Part shown: piece after piece, positions 9,004 to 17,633 of the stretch | How the letters are laid out: every line of letters begins with the position of its first letter | Position numbering within the stretch: the stretch's first letter is position 1 | Source: Stagnimonas sp. | GTDB lineage: Bacteria > Pseudomonadota > Gammaproteobacteria > Nevskiales > Nevskiaceae | Assembly (NCBI GenBank): GCA_030696045.1 | Contig: JAUYNO010000036.1 | Span: forward strand, 1-64,000 | Length of the DNA: 64,000 nt | Direction of reading: 5' to 3' | Notes under the pieces: model-generated | Told to the model about the DNA's origin: nothing | The model's input: only the letters and a program-made list of their open reading frames with translations | Database searches by the model: none | Position numbers and translations under genes: made by a program

Positions 9004-10109
9004 GGCAGGCTGTCCTCGATGATCTCGCGGCCGCCGGCCGGCAGCTCGATCAGCAGGCCGTCCTCAGCCACCTCCACCCCCCGCGGCCGGATCGCGCCGA
9101 CGCCGCGCAGGAACATCGGCAGTTGCAGGCGGGTGTGGATCGGCGGCATCAGGTGGTAGAGCACTAGCAACGGCACCTCGGCCTGGTTGGCGATGCGCGC
9201 CGCCTCGACCGGACTCGTGTGGTAGTCGTTGATCTCGCGGTGCAGCTGGGCGAAGCGCTGGTTGGCCCTGGGCGTGGCCGCCACCGCTTGGTGGATCAGG
9301 GCCTCCATATGGGTGGCGTTGGCCTCGTGCAGCAGCACATCGGCACCCCGGCTGGCCACCGCCAGCGGCGGGTGGTAGGCGGTGTCGCCGCTGATCACCA
9401 GCGAGCGGCCACGGTAGTCGAAGCGGTAGGCATAGGCCGGCGCCACCACCTTGTGATCGATCTCGATGGCAGTGACCTTCAGGCCATCCTGCTCCAGCAC
9501 CACGGTCTGGCGGTCCTTGGCTGGGCTGGCCGGCTCGGGCAGGACCACGGGCCGCGCCTCCATTCGAGCGTCGTCCGGGTGCAGGAAGCCTGGGCCGTGA
9601 TGGCGCACCCGGTAGTCGGTGTCGATGGCATAGGCCTCGTTGAAGCCGCCGACCACCCGCTCGATGCCCGGCGGCCCGTACACCGGCAACGCGCCCTTGC
9701 GGCCCGAGGCCCAGCTCTGCAGGCGCATCTCCGCCAGACCGCCCATGTGGTCGGAATGCAGATGGGTGATGAAGACGCCGGCCAGCTTCTCGCGCGGAAT
9801 GTTCCAGAGGCCGAGATTGCGCGGCGAGCCGGGGCCGGCATCCACCAGGTAGTAGCGATCACCGGCCATCACCAGCAGACAGGCCTGTTCACGGTTCGGA
9901 TCGGGCAGTGGCGAGGAGCTGCCGCAGACGATCACGCTCAGGCGCTGGCCGTCGAAGTAGTGCTCGTAGCTGCGGCCGAGGGAGTGCTTGGCGACCGCCA
10001 GGAACACGCGGTCCTGCACCCAGGGCAGGCGCGACAGCCCCAGCGCCGCCAGCCCGAGTACCAGCACCAACACCAGCCTCGCCCAGAACAGCCAGCGCAG
10101 GATCCGCAT
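9000..10109 (-). CDS. Membrane-anchored metallo-beta-lactamase-fold hydrolase
   Basis: 369 residues. An N-terminal hydrophobic segment (residues about 7-25) anchors it in, or exports it across, the inner membrane. The zinc motif THLHSDH is at residues 115-121, and further ligand-like residues include GDTAYH, HEAN and the final LYHLMPP. The layout resembles RNase Z/arylsulfatase-type MBL proteins and lactonase-like hydrolases rather than beta-lactamases. A strong SD (GGAGGAGT) precedes the ATG, so this is probably the first gene of the 10109-3060 sub-operon, separated by 79 bp from the AraC gene. It may hydrolyse a lactone or ester of the pathway. The substrate is unknown. Confidence 0.78.
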   Translation of the reverse strand: MRILRWLFWARLVLVLVLGLAALGLSRLPWVQDRVFLAVAKHSLGRSYEHYFDGQRLSVIVCGSSSPLPDPNREQACLLVMAGDRYYLVDAGPGSPRNLGLWNIPREKLAGVFITHLHSDHMGGLAEMRLQSWASGRKGALPVYGPPGIERVVGGFNEAYAIDTDYRVRHHGPGFLHPDDARMEARPVVLPEPASPAKDRQTVVLEQDGLKVTAIEIDHKVVAPAYAYRFDYRGRSLVISGDTAYHPPLAVASRGADVLLHEANATHMEALIHQAVAATPRANQRFAQLHREINDYHTSPVEAARIANQAEVPLLVLYHLMPPIHTRLQLPMFLRGVGAIRPRGVEVAEDGLLIELPAGGREIIEDSLP

Positions 10110-10188
10110 CGTCTACTCCTCCAATCTGTGGTGATCCACGCAGGCTAGGGCGGACGGGTGCCAGGTCGTGAGATGCGCGGATGCCGCC

Positions 10189-11289
10189 TTACTTGTCCTC
10201 GCGGGCCGCGTTCGCGTGACCCGCTCCCAGGCGCCAGGCGCGCGGGGTCTGGCCGGTCCAGCGCCGGAAGGCGCGGGTGAAGTTGGCCGGGTTGTCGTAG
10301 CCGACCAGGCCGGCGATCCGTTCGACGGCCAGCGTCGGCTCGGCCAGCAGCCGCAGCGCATCGCGGCGCCGGGCCTCGTCGCGCAGCGGCAGGTAGCCGG
10401 AGCCCAGAGCCCGCAGCCGGCGCTTGAGATGGCGCGGCGAGATCGTCAGCCGCACCGCCAGCTCACCCAGCTCGGGGTAGCGCCCCTGTTCGGCGACCAT
10501 CAGCTGGCGCGCCCGTTCCAGCAGCGACTGCCGACCAATGCCGCGCAGGGCCAGTTCCCGCTCGCATTGCGCCACCGCCAGCTCGCTGCTCAGCGGGTCG
10601 GCGGTGGCGATCGGCCGGTCGAGCAGGGCCGCCGGGAAGCACAGGCGGTTGCCGGTCTCGCGGTGGCGCACGCGCGGCAGGCGCTGGCGGTAACGGGCGT
10701 AGTGCGGCGGCTCGGGAAAGTCGTGGTGAATCTCGACCTGGGCGAGCAGGCCCTCGTCGTCGGGGCCGCCGCCCTCGGCGAGGCTGGCGGCGAGCTGGCA
10801 GAGCTCGGCCATCAAGTGTTCGTAGCCGAATTGCCGGAACGGCCCCAGCGGCAGCGCCTCGCTGGCCTCCAGGCACAGCCGTGCGCCCTCGCGGCGCAGC
10901 TCGATCTGATGGAAGGGCAGCCGCGTGTGCAGGTAGCGCAGCCCCAGCTGCAGTGCCTGGCCGAGCGTGGCGCAACTCATCAGCCCGTAGCCGAGGAAGC
11001 CGTGGCTGGTCAGGCGGCTGGCCAGCGCCAGCTCGTAGGAAAGGCCGGGATCGCCGCTCAGGCGCAGCGCATTGGCGATCAGCTGGCCGTACTGCGCCAC
11101 GCTCAGCGAGGCCTCGCGGCCGGCGAAGGCGCCCGGCTCGAGACCGGTGCCGGCCAGCAGCTGCTCGACGGCGAGCCCGCGCGGCCTCAGCAGGCCGAGC
11201 AGACGCAGCGCGTAGCTGGCCGGCAGCCGCTGGCGGGCGAGTTCGGCGGCGCGTCGGGGCTCGGCGCGCGGCAGCACCGCCAGGCTCAC
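10189..11289 (-). CDS. AraC-family transcriptional regulator
   Basis: 366 residues from a GTG at 11289 that overlaps the stop of the acyl-CoA synthetase gene (GTGA); the open frame extends further upstream but only as a shadow of that gene. The N-terminal two thirds match the 'arabinose-binding domain of AraC' type seen in OruR/ArgR-like lipid and catabolic regulators. The C-terminus is a two-HTH AraC domain (about residues 260-360) with LGYDNPANFTRAFRRWTGQTP-like helix 2 features (GYDNPANFTRAF). It probably senses a pathway metabolite and controls the surrounding operons. Being embedded in a minus-strand operon suggests coupled autoregulation. Confidence 0.85.
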   Translation of the reverse strand: MSLAVLPRAEPRRAAELARQRLPASYALRLLGLLRPRGLAVEQLLAGTGLEPGAFAGREASLSVAQYGQLIANALRLSGDPGLSYELALASRLTSHGFLGYGLMSCATLGQALQLGLRYLHTRLPFHQIELRREGARLCLEASEALPLGPFRQFGYEHLMAELCQLAASLAEGGGPDDEGLLAQVEIHHDFPEPPHYARYRQRLPRVRHRETGNRLCFPAALLDRPIATADPLSSELAVAQCERELALRGIGRQSLLERARQLMVAEQGRYPELGELAVRLTISPRHLKRRLRALGSGYLPLRDEARRRDALRLLAEPTLAVERIAGLVGYDNPANFTRAFRRWTGQTPRAWRLGAGHANAAREDK

Positions 11290-13226
11290 AGACGCTCCAG
11301 CTCGTAGGCAAAGGTATGGGCGCCGAGGCGGGCACGCAGGGCCTCCTCCTCGCGCTCGCTGGCGCGGTGGCGCACCACGACCAGCAGGCCACGACGGCTG
11401 TCCTGGCTGACCGAGACGGTCGCGCCCGGCCAGCCGCCGACTTCCTCGAGCAGGGCCTCGGTTACCTCTCGGGCCTCGCGCTGGCGCAGTTCCGGCTTGA
11501 AGATCTTGCCGACCGGTGTCACCGGCATCTGCTCGACGCAGCGGATGCGCTTGGGCACCGCCGCCCGCTCGTGGATGTGGGCCTGGGCATGGGCCAGCAG
11601 TTCCTCCTCGCTGGCGCGCGCCCCCGGCTTCAGCTGCACATAGGCTACCGGCACCTCGCCGGCATGGGCGTCGGGCCGGCCGACGGCGGCGCACAGGGCC
11701 ACCGCCGGGTGCGCGTGCATGGGCTCCTCGATGCTGGCCGGGTCGATGTTGTGGCCGCCCCGGATGATCAGCTCCTTCTTGCGGCCGGTGAGCCAGAAAT
11801 AGCCCTCGGCATCCTGGCGGCCAAGGTCGCCGGTGTTGAGCCAGCGGCGGCCGTCGCCGCAGTCGATCCACAGGCCCTGGTTGTGCTGCGCTTCCTTGTA
11901 ACCGGCGAAGACATTGGGGCCGCTGATGCTGATTGCGCCCACCTCATCCACCGCGCAGTCACGCTCGTATCTGCCCTCGCTGTCCAGCCGCACCGCCTTC
12001 ATCGGCTGCCAGGGCAGCCGCAGGCCGATGGAGCCGATGCGGCGCTCGCCCTCGGGCGGATTGCAGGAGCTGACGCAGGTGCCCTCGGTCAGCCCGTAGC
12101 CTTCGAGGATGCGCACCCCGGTGCGCTGCTCGAAGGCCTTGAACACCTCCACCGGCATCGGCGCCGCGCCGCAGAGGCCGAACTCCAGCGAGGAGATGTC
12201 GCGGCCAGCGATGGGCACCTGTAGCAGGGCGCTGAACACGGTCGGCACGCCGCTGAAGAAGTTGATCCGGTAGTGCTCGACGATGCCCCAGAAATTCTTG
12301 ATAACGCCCTCGCCGCGATAGCCCTGCGGGGTGGCGATCACCACATGGCCGCCGGCGGCGAAGGCGGCCAGGCCGGTGACCAGGGCGGCGTTGACGTGGA
12401 ACAGTGGCAGGCCGCAGAACAGGGTCTTGCCGGGCAGGAAGCTGCCGGCGTTGAAGCTGGAAACCTGCAAGGTGTCGGCCACCTCGTTGCCGTGCAGGCG
12501 CACGGCGATCTTCGGGGCGCCGGTGGTGCCGCCGGTGCAGAAATAGGATGACACCGCGTCGCTGCGGATCTGGCGGCCGCTGTCCAGACCCTGACCGGAC
12601 TGGCGCGCCAGCTGCCGGTGGAAGTCCAGTACCCGGGCGCCGCCGCTGTGGTGGACTCGGCCCTGCTGCAGGCGCCAGGCGTTCAGCATCACTTTCTTGC
12701 TGAACGGCAGGTGCGCGCCGATGTCGACCAGCAGCACGTCCTTCAGGCTCGGCACCCGGTGCAGCTCTGGAGCGATTTTCGGCCACAGGTCGCTGCCGGG
12801 AACCGGCGCCAGGGTCACCAGCAGCCTGACCTCGGCGGCCGCCATCAGCTCGACCATCTGGCCGGCATCGAGCAGGGGGTTGATGGCGAAGACGATGCCG
12901 CTGGCCTCGCCGCCCCAGAGCACGAAATGGGTCTCTGGCAGGTTGGGCAGGATATAGGCGACCACATCCTCCGCCCCCAAGCCCAGCTCCTTGAACAGAT
13001 TGGCGCAGCGGCAGACCTCGGCATACAGCTGGCGGTAGCTGTAGCGGCTAGCGCGCTCGGGCCGCAGTCCATCCAGGAAGAAGCTGAGCGCGGGCGCGCC
13101 ACCGTGACGCAGCGCCGCCTCGCGGATCAGGGCAAAGGTCGATTCCGGTGGCTGAAGTGAGGCCAGTGATTGCTGCTCGATGGCCAGGATGTCGTCGAGA
13201 CTGCGGATCACGGCGGGGGCATTCAT
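11286..13226 (-). CDS. Acyl-CoA synthetase (AMP-forming, FadD-like)
   Basis: 646 residues from ATG 13226; a TTG 6 nt upstream, overlapping the DUF1329 stop, is an alternative. All AMP-binding family motifs are present: the P-loop-like CTGGTTGAPKI, GYGLTEGT, TGDLGRQDAEGYFWLTGRKKE, and the C-terminal catalytic PVTPVGKIFK. It activates a carboxylic acid to its CoA thioester at the cytoplasmic membrane, feeding beta-oxidation or side-chain degradation. It lies in an operon with P450, DUF1329 and AraC genes, a combination known from steroid, bile-acid and terpenoid catabolism. The odd extended C-terminus (about 50 residues after the Lys) is unusual. The reaction is secure; the acyl substrate is inferred to be bulky or long-chain. 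Confidence 0.88.
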   Translation of the reverse strand: MNAPAVIRSLDDILAIEQQSLASLQPPESTFALIREAALRHGGAPALSFFLDGLRPERASRYSYRQLYAEVCRCANLFKELGLGAEDVVAYILPNLPETHFVLWGGEASGIVFAINPLLDAGQMVELMAAAEVRLLVTLAPVPGSDLWPKIAPELHRVPSLKDVLLVDIGAHLPFSKKVMLNAWRLQQGRVHHSGGARVLDFHRQLARQSGQGLDSGRQIRSDAVSSYFCTGGTTGAPKIAVRLHGNEVADTLQVSSFNAGSFLPGKTLFCGLPLFHVNAALVTGLAAFAAGGHVVIATPQGYRGEGVIKNFWGIVEHYRINFFSGVPTVFSALLQVPIAGRDISSLEFGLCGAAPMPVEVFKAFEQRTGVRILEGYGLTEGTCVSSCNPPEGERRIGSIGLRLPWQPMKAVRLDSEGRYERDCAVDEVGAISISGPNVFAGYKEAQHNQGLWIDCGDGRRWLNTGDLGRQDAEGYFWLTGRKKELIIRGGHNIDPASIEEPMHAHPAVALCAAVGRPDAHAGEVPVAYVQLKPGARASEEELLAHAQAHIHERAAVPKRIRCVEQMPVTPVGKIFKPELRQREAREVTEALLEEVGGWPGATVSVSQDSRRGLLVVVRHRASEREEEALRARLGAHTFAYELERL

Positions 13227-13228
13227 GC

Positions 13229-14641
13229 TCAACGGCCCCGCGCCTTGCGCTTGAGGTTGGCAGGGTCGAAATAGCTGTCCGGGAAGCGCATCGCGAAATC
13301 AGCGATGGCGTCCTCGTTGGTCAGCGTGGTGGCGAAATAGCGGTTGGTCTGCAGGTCGTAGATCAGCTCCGGCAGGCCGCCGGTGGTGGGCACGAAGGGT
13401 GCGGTCAGCAGGTGCGCCTCCTGCACCTTCCACAGCTGGCCGCGGCCGTCGTAGCAGTCCACGGCGGCAATCGCCCAGGAGTCCTCGTCGACATAGAAGA
13501 TGCGCTTGGCGAAGTTGTGGCGCAGTCCGGGCTTGAGGTTGGCCTCCACCACCCAGACCCGGTGCAGCTCGTAGCGGGCGAGGTCCGGGTTGATGTGGAA
13601 GGGCTTGAGGATGTCCTTGTACTTCACCAGCGGGCTGTTGATCTGGAAGGCGTTGTAGGGGATGTAGATCTCCTTCTTGCCGAGCAGCTTCCAGCTGTAG
13701 CGGTCGAGCGCGCCGTTGAAGACATCGACCTGATCGTTGTACTGCTCGTTGTCGCTGCCCAGCGAGGGGTTGTCGTAGCCGACATCCGGCGCGCGGGTGA
13801 CCCGCGCCAGCCCCGGGCTGAACAGCCAGGCGACCCGGCCCGAACCCTGGCCGGAGGACTCATGCACCAGCGTGATCTGACCGGACACGCGCGGCGGCGA
13901 GATCACCTCCGCCAGGTAGTAGGCCAGCAGCTTGTTGTCGGCGCCGGCCGGCTCGTCCGGGTTGGCGTACTTGAACTTCACGTCCTCGATCAGCTTGGTG
14001 ATGAGGTAGCTGCCGTCGGGCCGGACGATGGCCTGGTTGTTGAAGCGCCGCGCCGAGGGGCCGTGGAATTTCAGCTTGTGGTTCCAGATCACCTCGGCGC
14101 CCGACTTGGGGATCGGGAAGGGAAAGCCCAGCTTGGCGCCCTTGATGAGATCGCTGCCTTCCAGGCTGGCGCTGCTGGCATTGGCGATGGTGGCTTGCTC
14201 GATCGCTTCCGGATAGAAGGCGGTGCGCACCGACGGGTAGACCTTCATCTTGAACGTCGGGTACTTGCCCAGCATGGCCTTCTGGCCTTCGGTGAGCTTG
14301 CCGGCGTGCTGGGCCATGTTGGCCTTGGTGATCTCGAATTTGGGCTGGAAGAATTCTGGCGGCAAGCTGCCCTGGAACTGCTTCACGACCCCGGCCGGGT
14401 CCTGCTTGCGCATCTTTTCCAGGTCGGCCGGCGTGTAGCGCAGGGTCTCCGGCGGAAAGTTCTTGCGCCCGGTCCATTCCGGGATCGTGCCGTCGGCATT
14501 ACCGGCGCGGATGGCGCCGACCGGAGTTAGCTCCTTGCCCAGTTTGGCGACTTCGGCCGGGCTGCCGGCGGCCAGCAGCAGGCTGGGTAGCAGGGCGGCC
14601 AGGGCCAGCCAGGCAGTGTGGCGATAGGGGATGCGGGACAT
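13229..14641 (-). CDS. DUF1329 family periplasmic/outer-membrane-associated protein
   Basis: 470 residues from ATG 14641 (GGAG upstream), giving a clean signal peptide ending LLLAAG. The mature protein has the DUF1329 features: LGKELTPVGAIRAGN near the start, PEWTG, FYPEAIEQAT and the tryptophan-rich middle. DUF1329 folds like LolA/LolB-type lipid carriers by homology in this class, and genes for it travel with DUF1302 barrels. It is likely a periplasmic carrier moving a hydrophobic molecule between the outer and inner membranes. It overlaps or abuts the synthetase gene within 3 bp. Confidence 0.85.
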   Translation of the reverse strand: MSRIPYRHTAWLALAALLPSLLLAAGSPAEVAKLGKELTPVGAIRAGNADGTIPEWTGRKNFPPETLRYTPADLEKMRKQDPAGVVKQFQGSLPPEFFQPKFEITKANMAQHAGKLTEGQKAMLGKYPTFKMKVYPSVRTAFYPEAIEQATIANASSASLEGSDLIKGAKLGFPFPIPKSGAEVIWNHKLKFHGPSARRFNNQAIVRPDGSYLITKLIEDVKFKYANPDEPAGADNKLLAYYLAEVISPPRVSGQITLVHESSGQGSGRVAWLFSPGLARVTRAPDVGYDNPSLGSDNEQYNDQVDVFNGALDRYSWKLLGKKEIYIPYNAFQINSPLVKYKDILKPFHINPDLARYELHRVWVVEANLKPGLRHNFAKRIFYVDEDSWAIAAVDCYDGRGQLWKVQEAHLLTAPFVPTTGGLPELIYDLQTNRYFATTLTNEDAIADFAMRFPDSYFDPANLKRKARGR

Positions 14642-14684
14642 GGGGACTCCGACGGGTGACGGCTTGGATTTCAGCAACAGGGGT

Positions 14685-16118
14685 TCAGGGCAGCGGTGAG
14701 TCGGTGCTGCGCGCCGCGCAGGCGGCGAACACGGCGGCGGCGCTGTTGCCGGCGGCCTCGACCGTGGCGCGGTCGCAGTAGGCGAGCAGCGGGTAATACG
14801 AGCCCATCACCGTCTCCGGTGGCGTGCCCTGCGGAATGTTCTGGATCGCCTCGGCGTAGCCCACCGAGGGCAGCATGTGCCGATACAGCAGGGTGGCGTC
14901 CGGGTAGAGCGCGCCCCAGGCCAGCCAGCCGATGCCGTTTTCGGCAATGGCATTGGCCGGGCGCTGGTCGGGGTCGGACACCAGCACGGTGAAATAGCCA
15001 TCAGCGTCCAGCGGCACCTGGGCGTCGTAGAGGCAGTCGGTGAAGCGCTGGCTCAGGACCTCGTTGGTGCACAGCGACCAATAGCGGACCTCGGCGTTCC
15101 CCAGTGGCGCCTGCGCCGGCACCGTGGCGGCCTTGGGCGCCTTGCCGCGCACCAGGTACATCGAGCCCTTGTCGCGACTCAGGATCGCCTGCAGGTAGGC
15201 GTTGTCGAGGTTGTTGGCGAGATTGGCGCCAACGGTGGCAGTGACCGCCTGGCCGGGAATCTCGAAGCCGAGCGAGTCGGACATGCTGGAGCGGAAGGTT
15301 TCCAGCAGGCCGTAGGAGCGCTGCATGGTCGGCGTGCTGGACGACACCGGCAGCGGCACCGTGCTGAACAGCGCGGTGACGGCGGCCGGTGGGCTCTGGC
15401 TGCGCATCGCCTCGCTGAGCAGGTCGGGCAGCAGGCCGGGCGGGACCAGCGGGGTGCAGATGCTCAGGTCCAGGGTCATCAGGGCCTGGCTGCCGTCGGC
15501 GGTTTCGACGGTCAGGGTCGGCAGCGGCACGCCGCCAACGGTATCGCCCTCGGCCAGGTAGATCCGGTAGATCAGGATCTGCAGCGGATTGGCCGGCAAC
15601 TCGATGCCGAGGCCCACCGGGAACTGGCCGGAATACAGGGCATTGGGCTGCCGCTGATCGGCCGCCGGGGCCGGCTCGGGTAGCACGTAGGCGACATAGC
15701 CGGCGCCGGGTGCGGCAGCCGGATCACGGTAAGGGTTGCTGCCGGCCTGTAGCGGCGCGATCTGGTAGTCGGTGAGCACGTCCACCGAGGCCAGCAAGGG
15801 GCTGTAGGCATTGAAGGAGAAGTAGCGCGCCTGCGGGTACTGGCCCTCGATGCGCAGACGGGTGCCGGGCAGGTTGGGCAGGGCCGCGACCCAGTAGGTG
15901 GCGGCCTCGTCTGGCAACAGGACGTTGAGCACGTCGGAATCGCTGACCAGGGGCCAGCTGCACAGTGCCGACAGCGGGGCGGGTTCGGGCGGCGTGCCGG
16001 GGTAGGCTGCGGGGCTCAGCGCGCTGGCGCTGCTGGCGGTGTCGTCGCCGGGTTCCGCGCAGGCCGCGAGCAGGGCGCCGAGCAGCAGCGCCAGCGCCAG
16101 GGAAAGCGCGCGGCTCAT
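14685..16118 (-). CDS. Lipoprotein of unknown family, paralogue of the 26502-28046 protein
   Basis: 477 residues from ATG 16118, which overlaps the P450 stop by 4 bp and places the lipobox (LLAAC, Cys20) correctly. The first part has the pattern YFSFNAYSPL...GSNPYR. Later segments RYWSLCTNE, IGWLAWGALYPDATLLYRHMLP and AIQNIPQG recur in the second paralogue at 26502-28046, together with paired Cys. I do not recognise a named domain. The fold appears beta-rich and secreted. Both copies sit beside genes for DUF1302/DUF1329-type envelope components, so it may be a surface-exposed receptor or binding protein for the pathway substrate. That function is inference only. Confidence 0.75.
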   Translation of the reverse strand: MSRALSLALALLLGALLAACAEPGDDTASSASALSPAAYPGTPPEPAPLSALCSWPLVSDSDVLNVLLPDEAATYWVAALPNLPGTRLRIEGQYPQARYFSFNAYSPLLASVDVLTDYQIAPLQAGSNPYRDPAAAPGAGYVAYVLPEPAPAADQRQPNALYSGQFPVGLGIELPANPLQILIYRIYLAEGDTVGGVPLPTLTVETADGSQALMTLDLSICTPLVPPGLLPDLLSEAMRSQSPPAAVTALFSTVPLPVSSSTPTMQRSYGLLETFRSSMSDSLGFEIPGQAVTATVGANLANNLDNAYLQAILSRDKGSMYLVRGKAPKAATVPAQAPLGNAEVRYWSLCTNEVLSQRFTDCLYDAQVPLDADGYFTVLVSDPDQRPANAIAENGIGWLAWGALYPDATLLYRHMLPSVGYAEAIQNIPQGTPPETVMGSYYPLLAYCDRATVEAAGNSAAAVFAACAARSTDSPLP

Positions 16119-17515
16119 GGCAGTCGTCGCTCGATCAGGCGCAGCGGCAGCCGGGTATAGCCCCACATGCCGATGTCCTTGTCGATGACCCGCTGCGGCG
16201 GGTCATCTGCCAGCAGCTCCACCGCCTGCAGGCGCGGCACCAGTTCGGCCAGCGCCAGCCTCGCCTCCAGCCGCGCCAGTTGGGCGCCGATGCACATGTG
16301 GATGCCACGCCCGAAGGCCAGATGCCGGCGCGCGTTGGTGCGAATGGGATCGAACCGCTCCGGACAATCGAAGCGGGCGGCGTCGAGATTGGCGGCGCCG
16401 AGCATCAGGATCAGCTGGGCGTTTTCCGGCAGCGCCACCCCCGCCAGAGTCAGCGCCCGGGTGGTGCGGCGCAGGGTGCGCTGCAGCGGTGCATCGATGC
16501 GCAGCAGTTCCTCGATGAAACCCTCGATCTTCTCGGGAGCTGCCTGCAGCTCGCGCAGGCGCTCCGGTTCCAGCGCGAAGCGATGCAGCGCCGCGCCCAG
16601 GGTATTTGCCGTGGTCTCGTAGCCGGCGACCAGGATCTGCAGGGCGCTGCTGAGGATTTCCACCAGGCTCAGCTCGCCGCGCCGGTAGGGCGGCAGCAGG
16701 GCGTCGACCACTTCGTTGCGCGGCCGGTCGAGGTGCGCGCGGAAGATGCCCAGCACTTCCAGCTGGAACTCGATGATCAGCCGCGCCAGCTCCGGGTGGT
16801 GCGGGAAGCCGGTACGCGGATAGCCCGCCAGCTCGGCCATCGGATTGGGAAAGTTGAACAGGGCCTTGCGCTCGTGCGCGGGCAGGCGGCGCATCAGGCG
16901 CAGCACCGGCGGCAAGGCCGCCAGCAGGCCGCGCAGCTGTCGCCAGCGCACGGCCAGGCCGCGTGGTGCCGGCAGGCCGGGGCCGCCGAGCGGGATCACC
17001 AGACGGATCGCGGCGTCGCCGTAGCGGTGCAGGCGGGCGAGGTCGGCCTCGCCCTCGGGGAAACCAAATAACCGGGCGATCACCGACAGCGGTATCGGAT
17101 TGGCCCAGAGCGCCATGGCATCGCCCTGTCCTGCCGCCAGCAGCGCGTCGGTGCGGCGACGGACCTGGGTCTCGATATGCGGCGTCAGCTGGCTGAGCGC
17201 CTGGTTGGTGAACAGCGCCTGGATCGCGCCGCGCAGGCGCTTGTGCGGCTCCGGCCGCATCGCCGACATGATCGGCACGTCCTGGCCGGGGAAGGGTTGG
17301 CCGTCGTAGGTCTCAGGGTCCATCAACACTTCGGAGACAGTGTCGTGGCCGCTGACCAAATAGAAATTGGGGTGACCGGCGACCGGCTGCACCGGCCGGC
17401 GGTTGAGTTCGGCGTAATGCGGATGCGGGCAGCGGCGGACCTCCATGCTGAGCGGATCAAAGGCCGCTGGCGCGTCCTTAGTGGCGGTGCTCTCGGGACG
17501 GAGCTGTGCCTGCAT
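16115..17515 (-). CDS. Cytochrome P450
   Basis: 466 residues. Heme-binding FGRGIHMCIG with Cys408, I-helix AGYETT (residues 297-302, with the acid/Thr pair for oxygen activation) and the ExxR region (ELLRIDAPLQR) are all present. This is a soluble bacterial class I P450, which needs ferredoxin and ferredoxin reductase supplied elsewhere; neither is in the window. It is the first gene of the 17515-10189 operon, behind a good sigma70-like promoter. It presumably hydroxylates the lipid- or steroid-like substrate that the downstream synthetase later activates. The family is certain; subfamily and substrate are not. Confidence 0.93.
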   Translation of the reverse strand: MQAQLRPESTATKDAPAAFDPLSMEVRRCPHPHYAELNRRPVQPVAGHPNFYLVSGHDTVSEVLMDPETYDGQPFPGQDVPIMSAMRPEPHKRLRGAIQALFTNQALSQLTPHIETQVRRRTDALLAAGQGDAMALWANPIPLSVIARLFGFPEGEADLARLHRYGDAAIRLVIPLGGPGLPAPRGLAVRWRQLRGLLAALPPVLRLMRRLPAHERKALFNFPNPMAELAGYPRTGFPHHPELARLIIEFQLEVLGIFRAHLDRPRNEVVDALLPPYRRGELSLVEILSSALQILVAGYETTANTLGAALHRFALEPERLRELQAAPEKIEGFIEELLRIDAPLQRTLRRTTRALTLAGVALPENAQLILMLGAANLDAARFDCPERFDPIRTNARRHLAFGRGIHMCIGAQLARLEARLALAELVPRLQAVELLADDPPQRVIDKDIGMWGYTRLPLRLIERRLP

Positions 17516-17555
17516 CGTCCACTCTCCTCGTTGTAATTATCCAAGATGACTAATT

Positions 17556-17588
17556 ATTTATATATTAGGGTTAAGATCGGTGTCAACG
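17556..17588 (-). promoter_or_regulatory. Sigma70-like promoter of the P450 operon
   Basis: On the minus strand TTGACA (17581-17586) is followed after 18 bp by TATAAA (17557-17562). A copy of TAATTA lies on each side of an 11-bp spacer just downstream (17534-17539 and 17551-17556) and could be an operator. The leader shares the 11-mer CAACGAGGAGA, containing the SD, with the leader of the 52444 gene. The same intergenic region must also serve the divergent gene at 17634. Confidence 0.55.
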
Positions 17589-17633
17589 CGGCTCCGTACC
17601 CGGCGCCGCCTTGGTCCCAAGGAGAGGCCCGCC

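Noticed and set aside
10189-11871. A 560-residue reading of the AraC gene
   Set aside because: The first 194 residues are antisense-like shadow of the acyl-CoA synthetase; the GTG at 11289 overlaps that gene's stop and starts the real domain.
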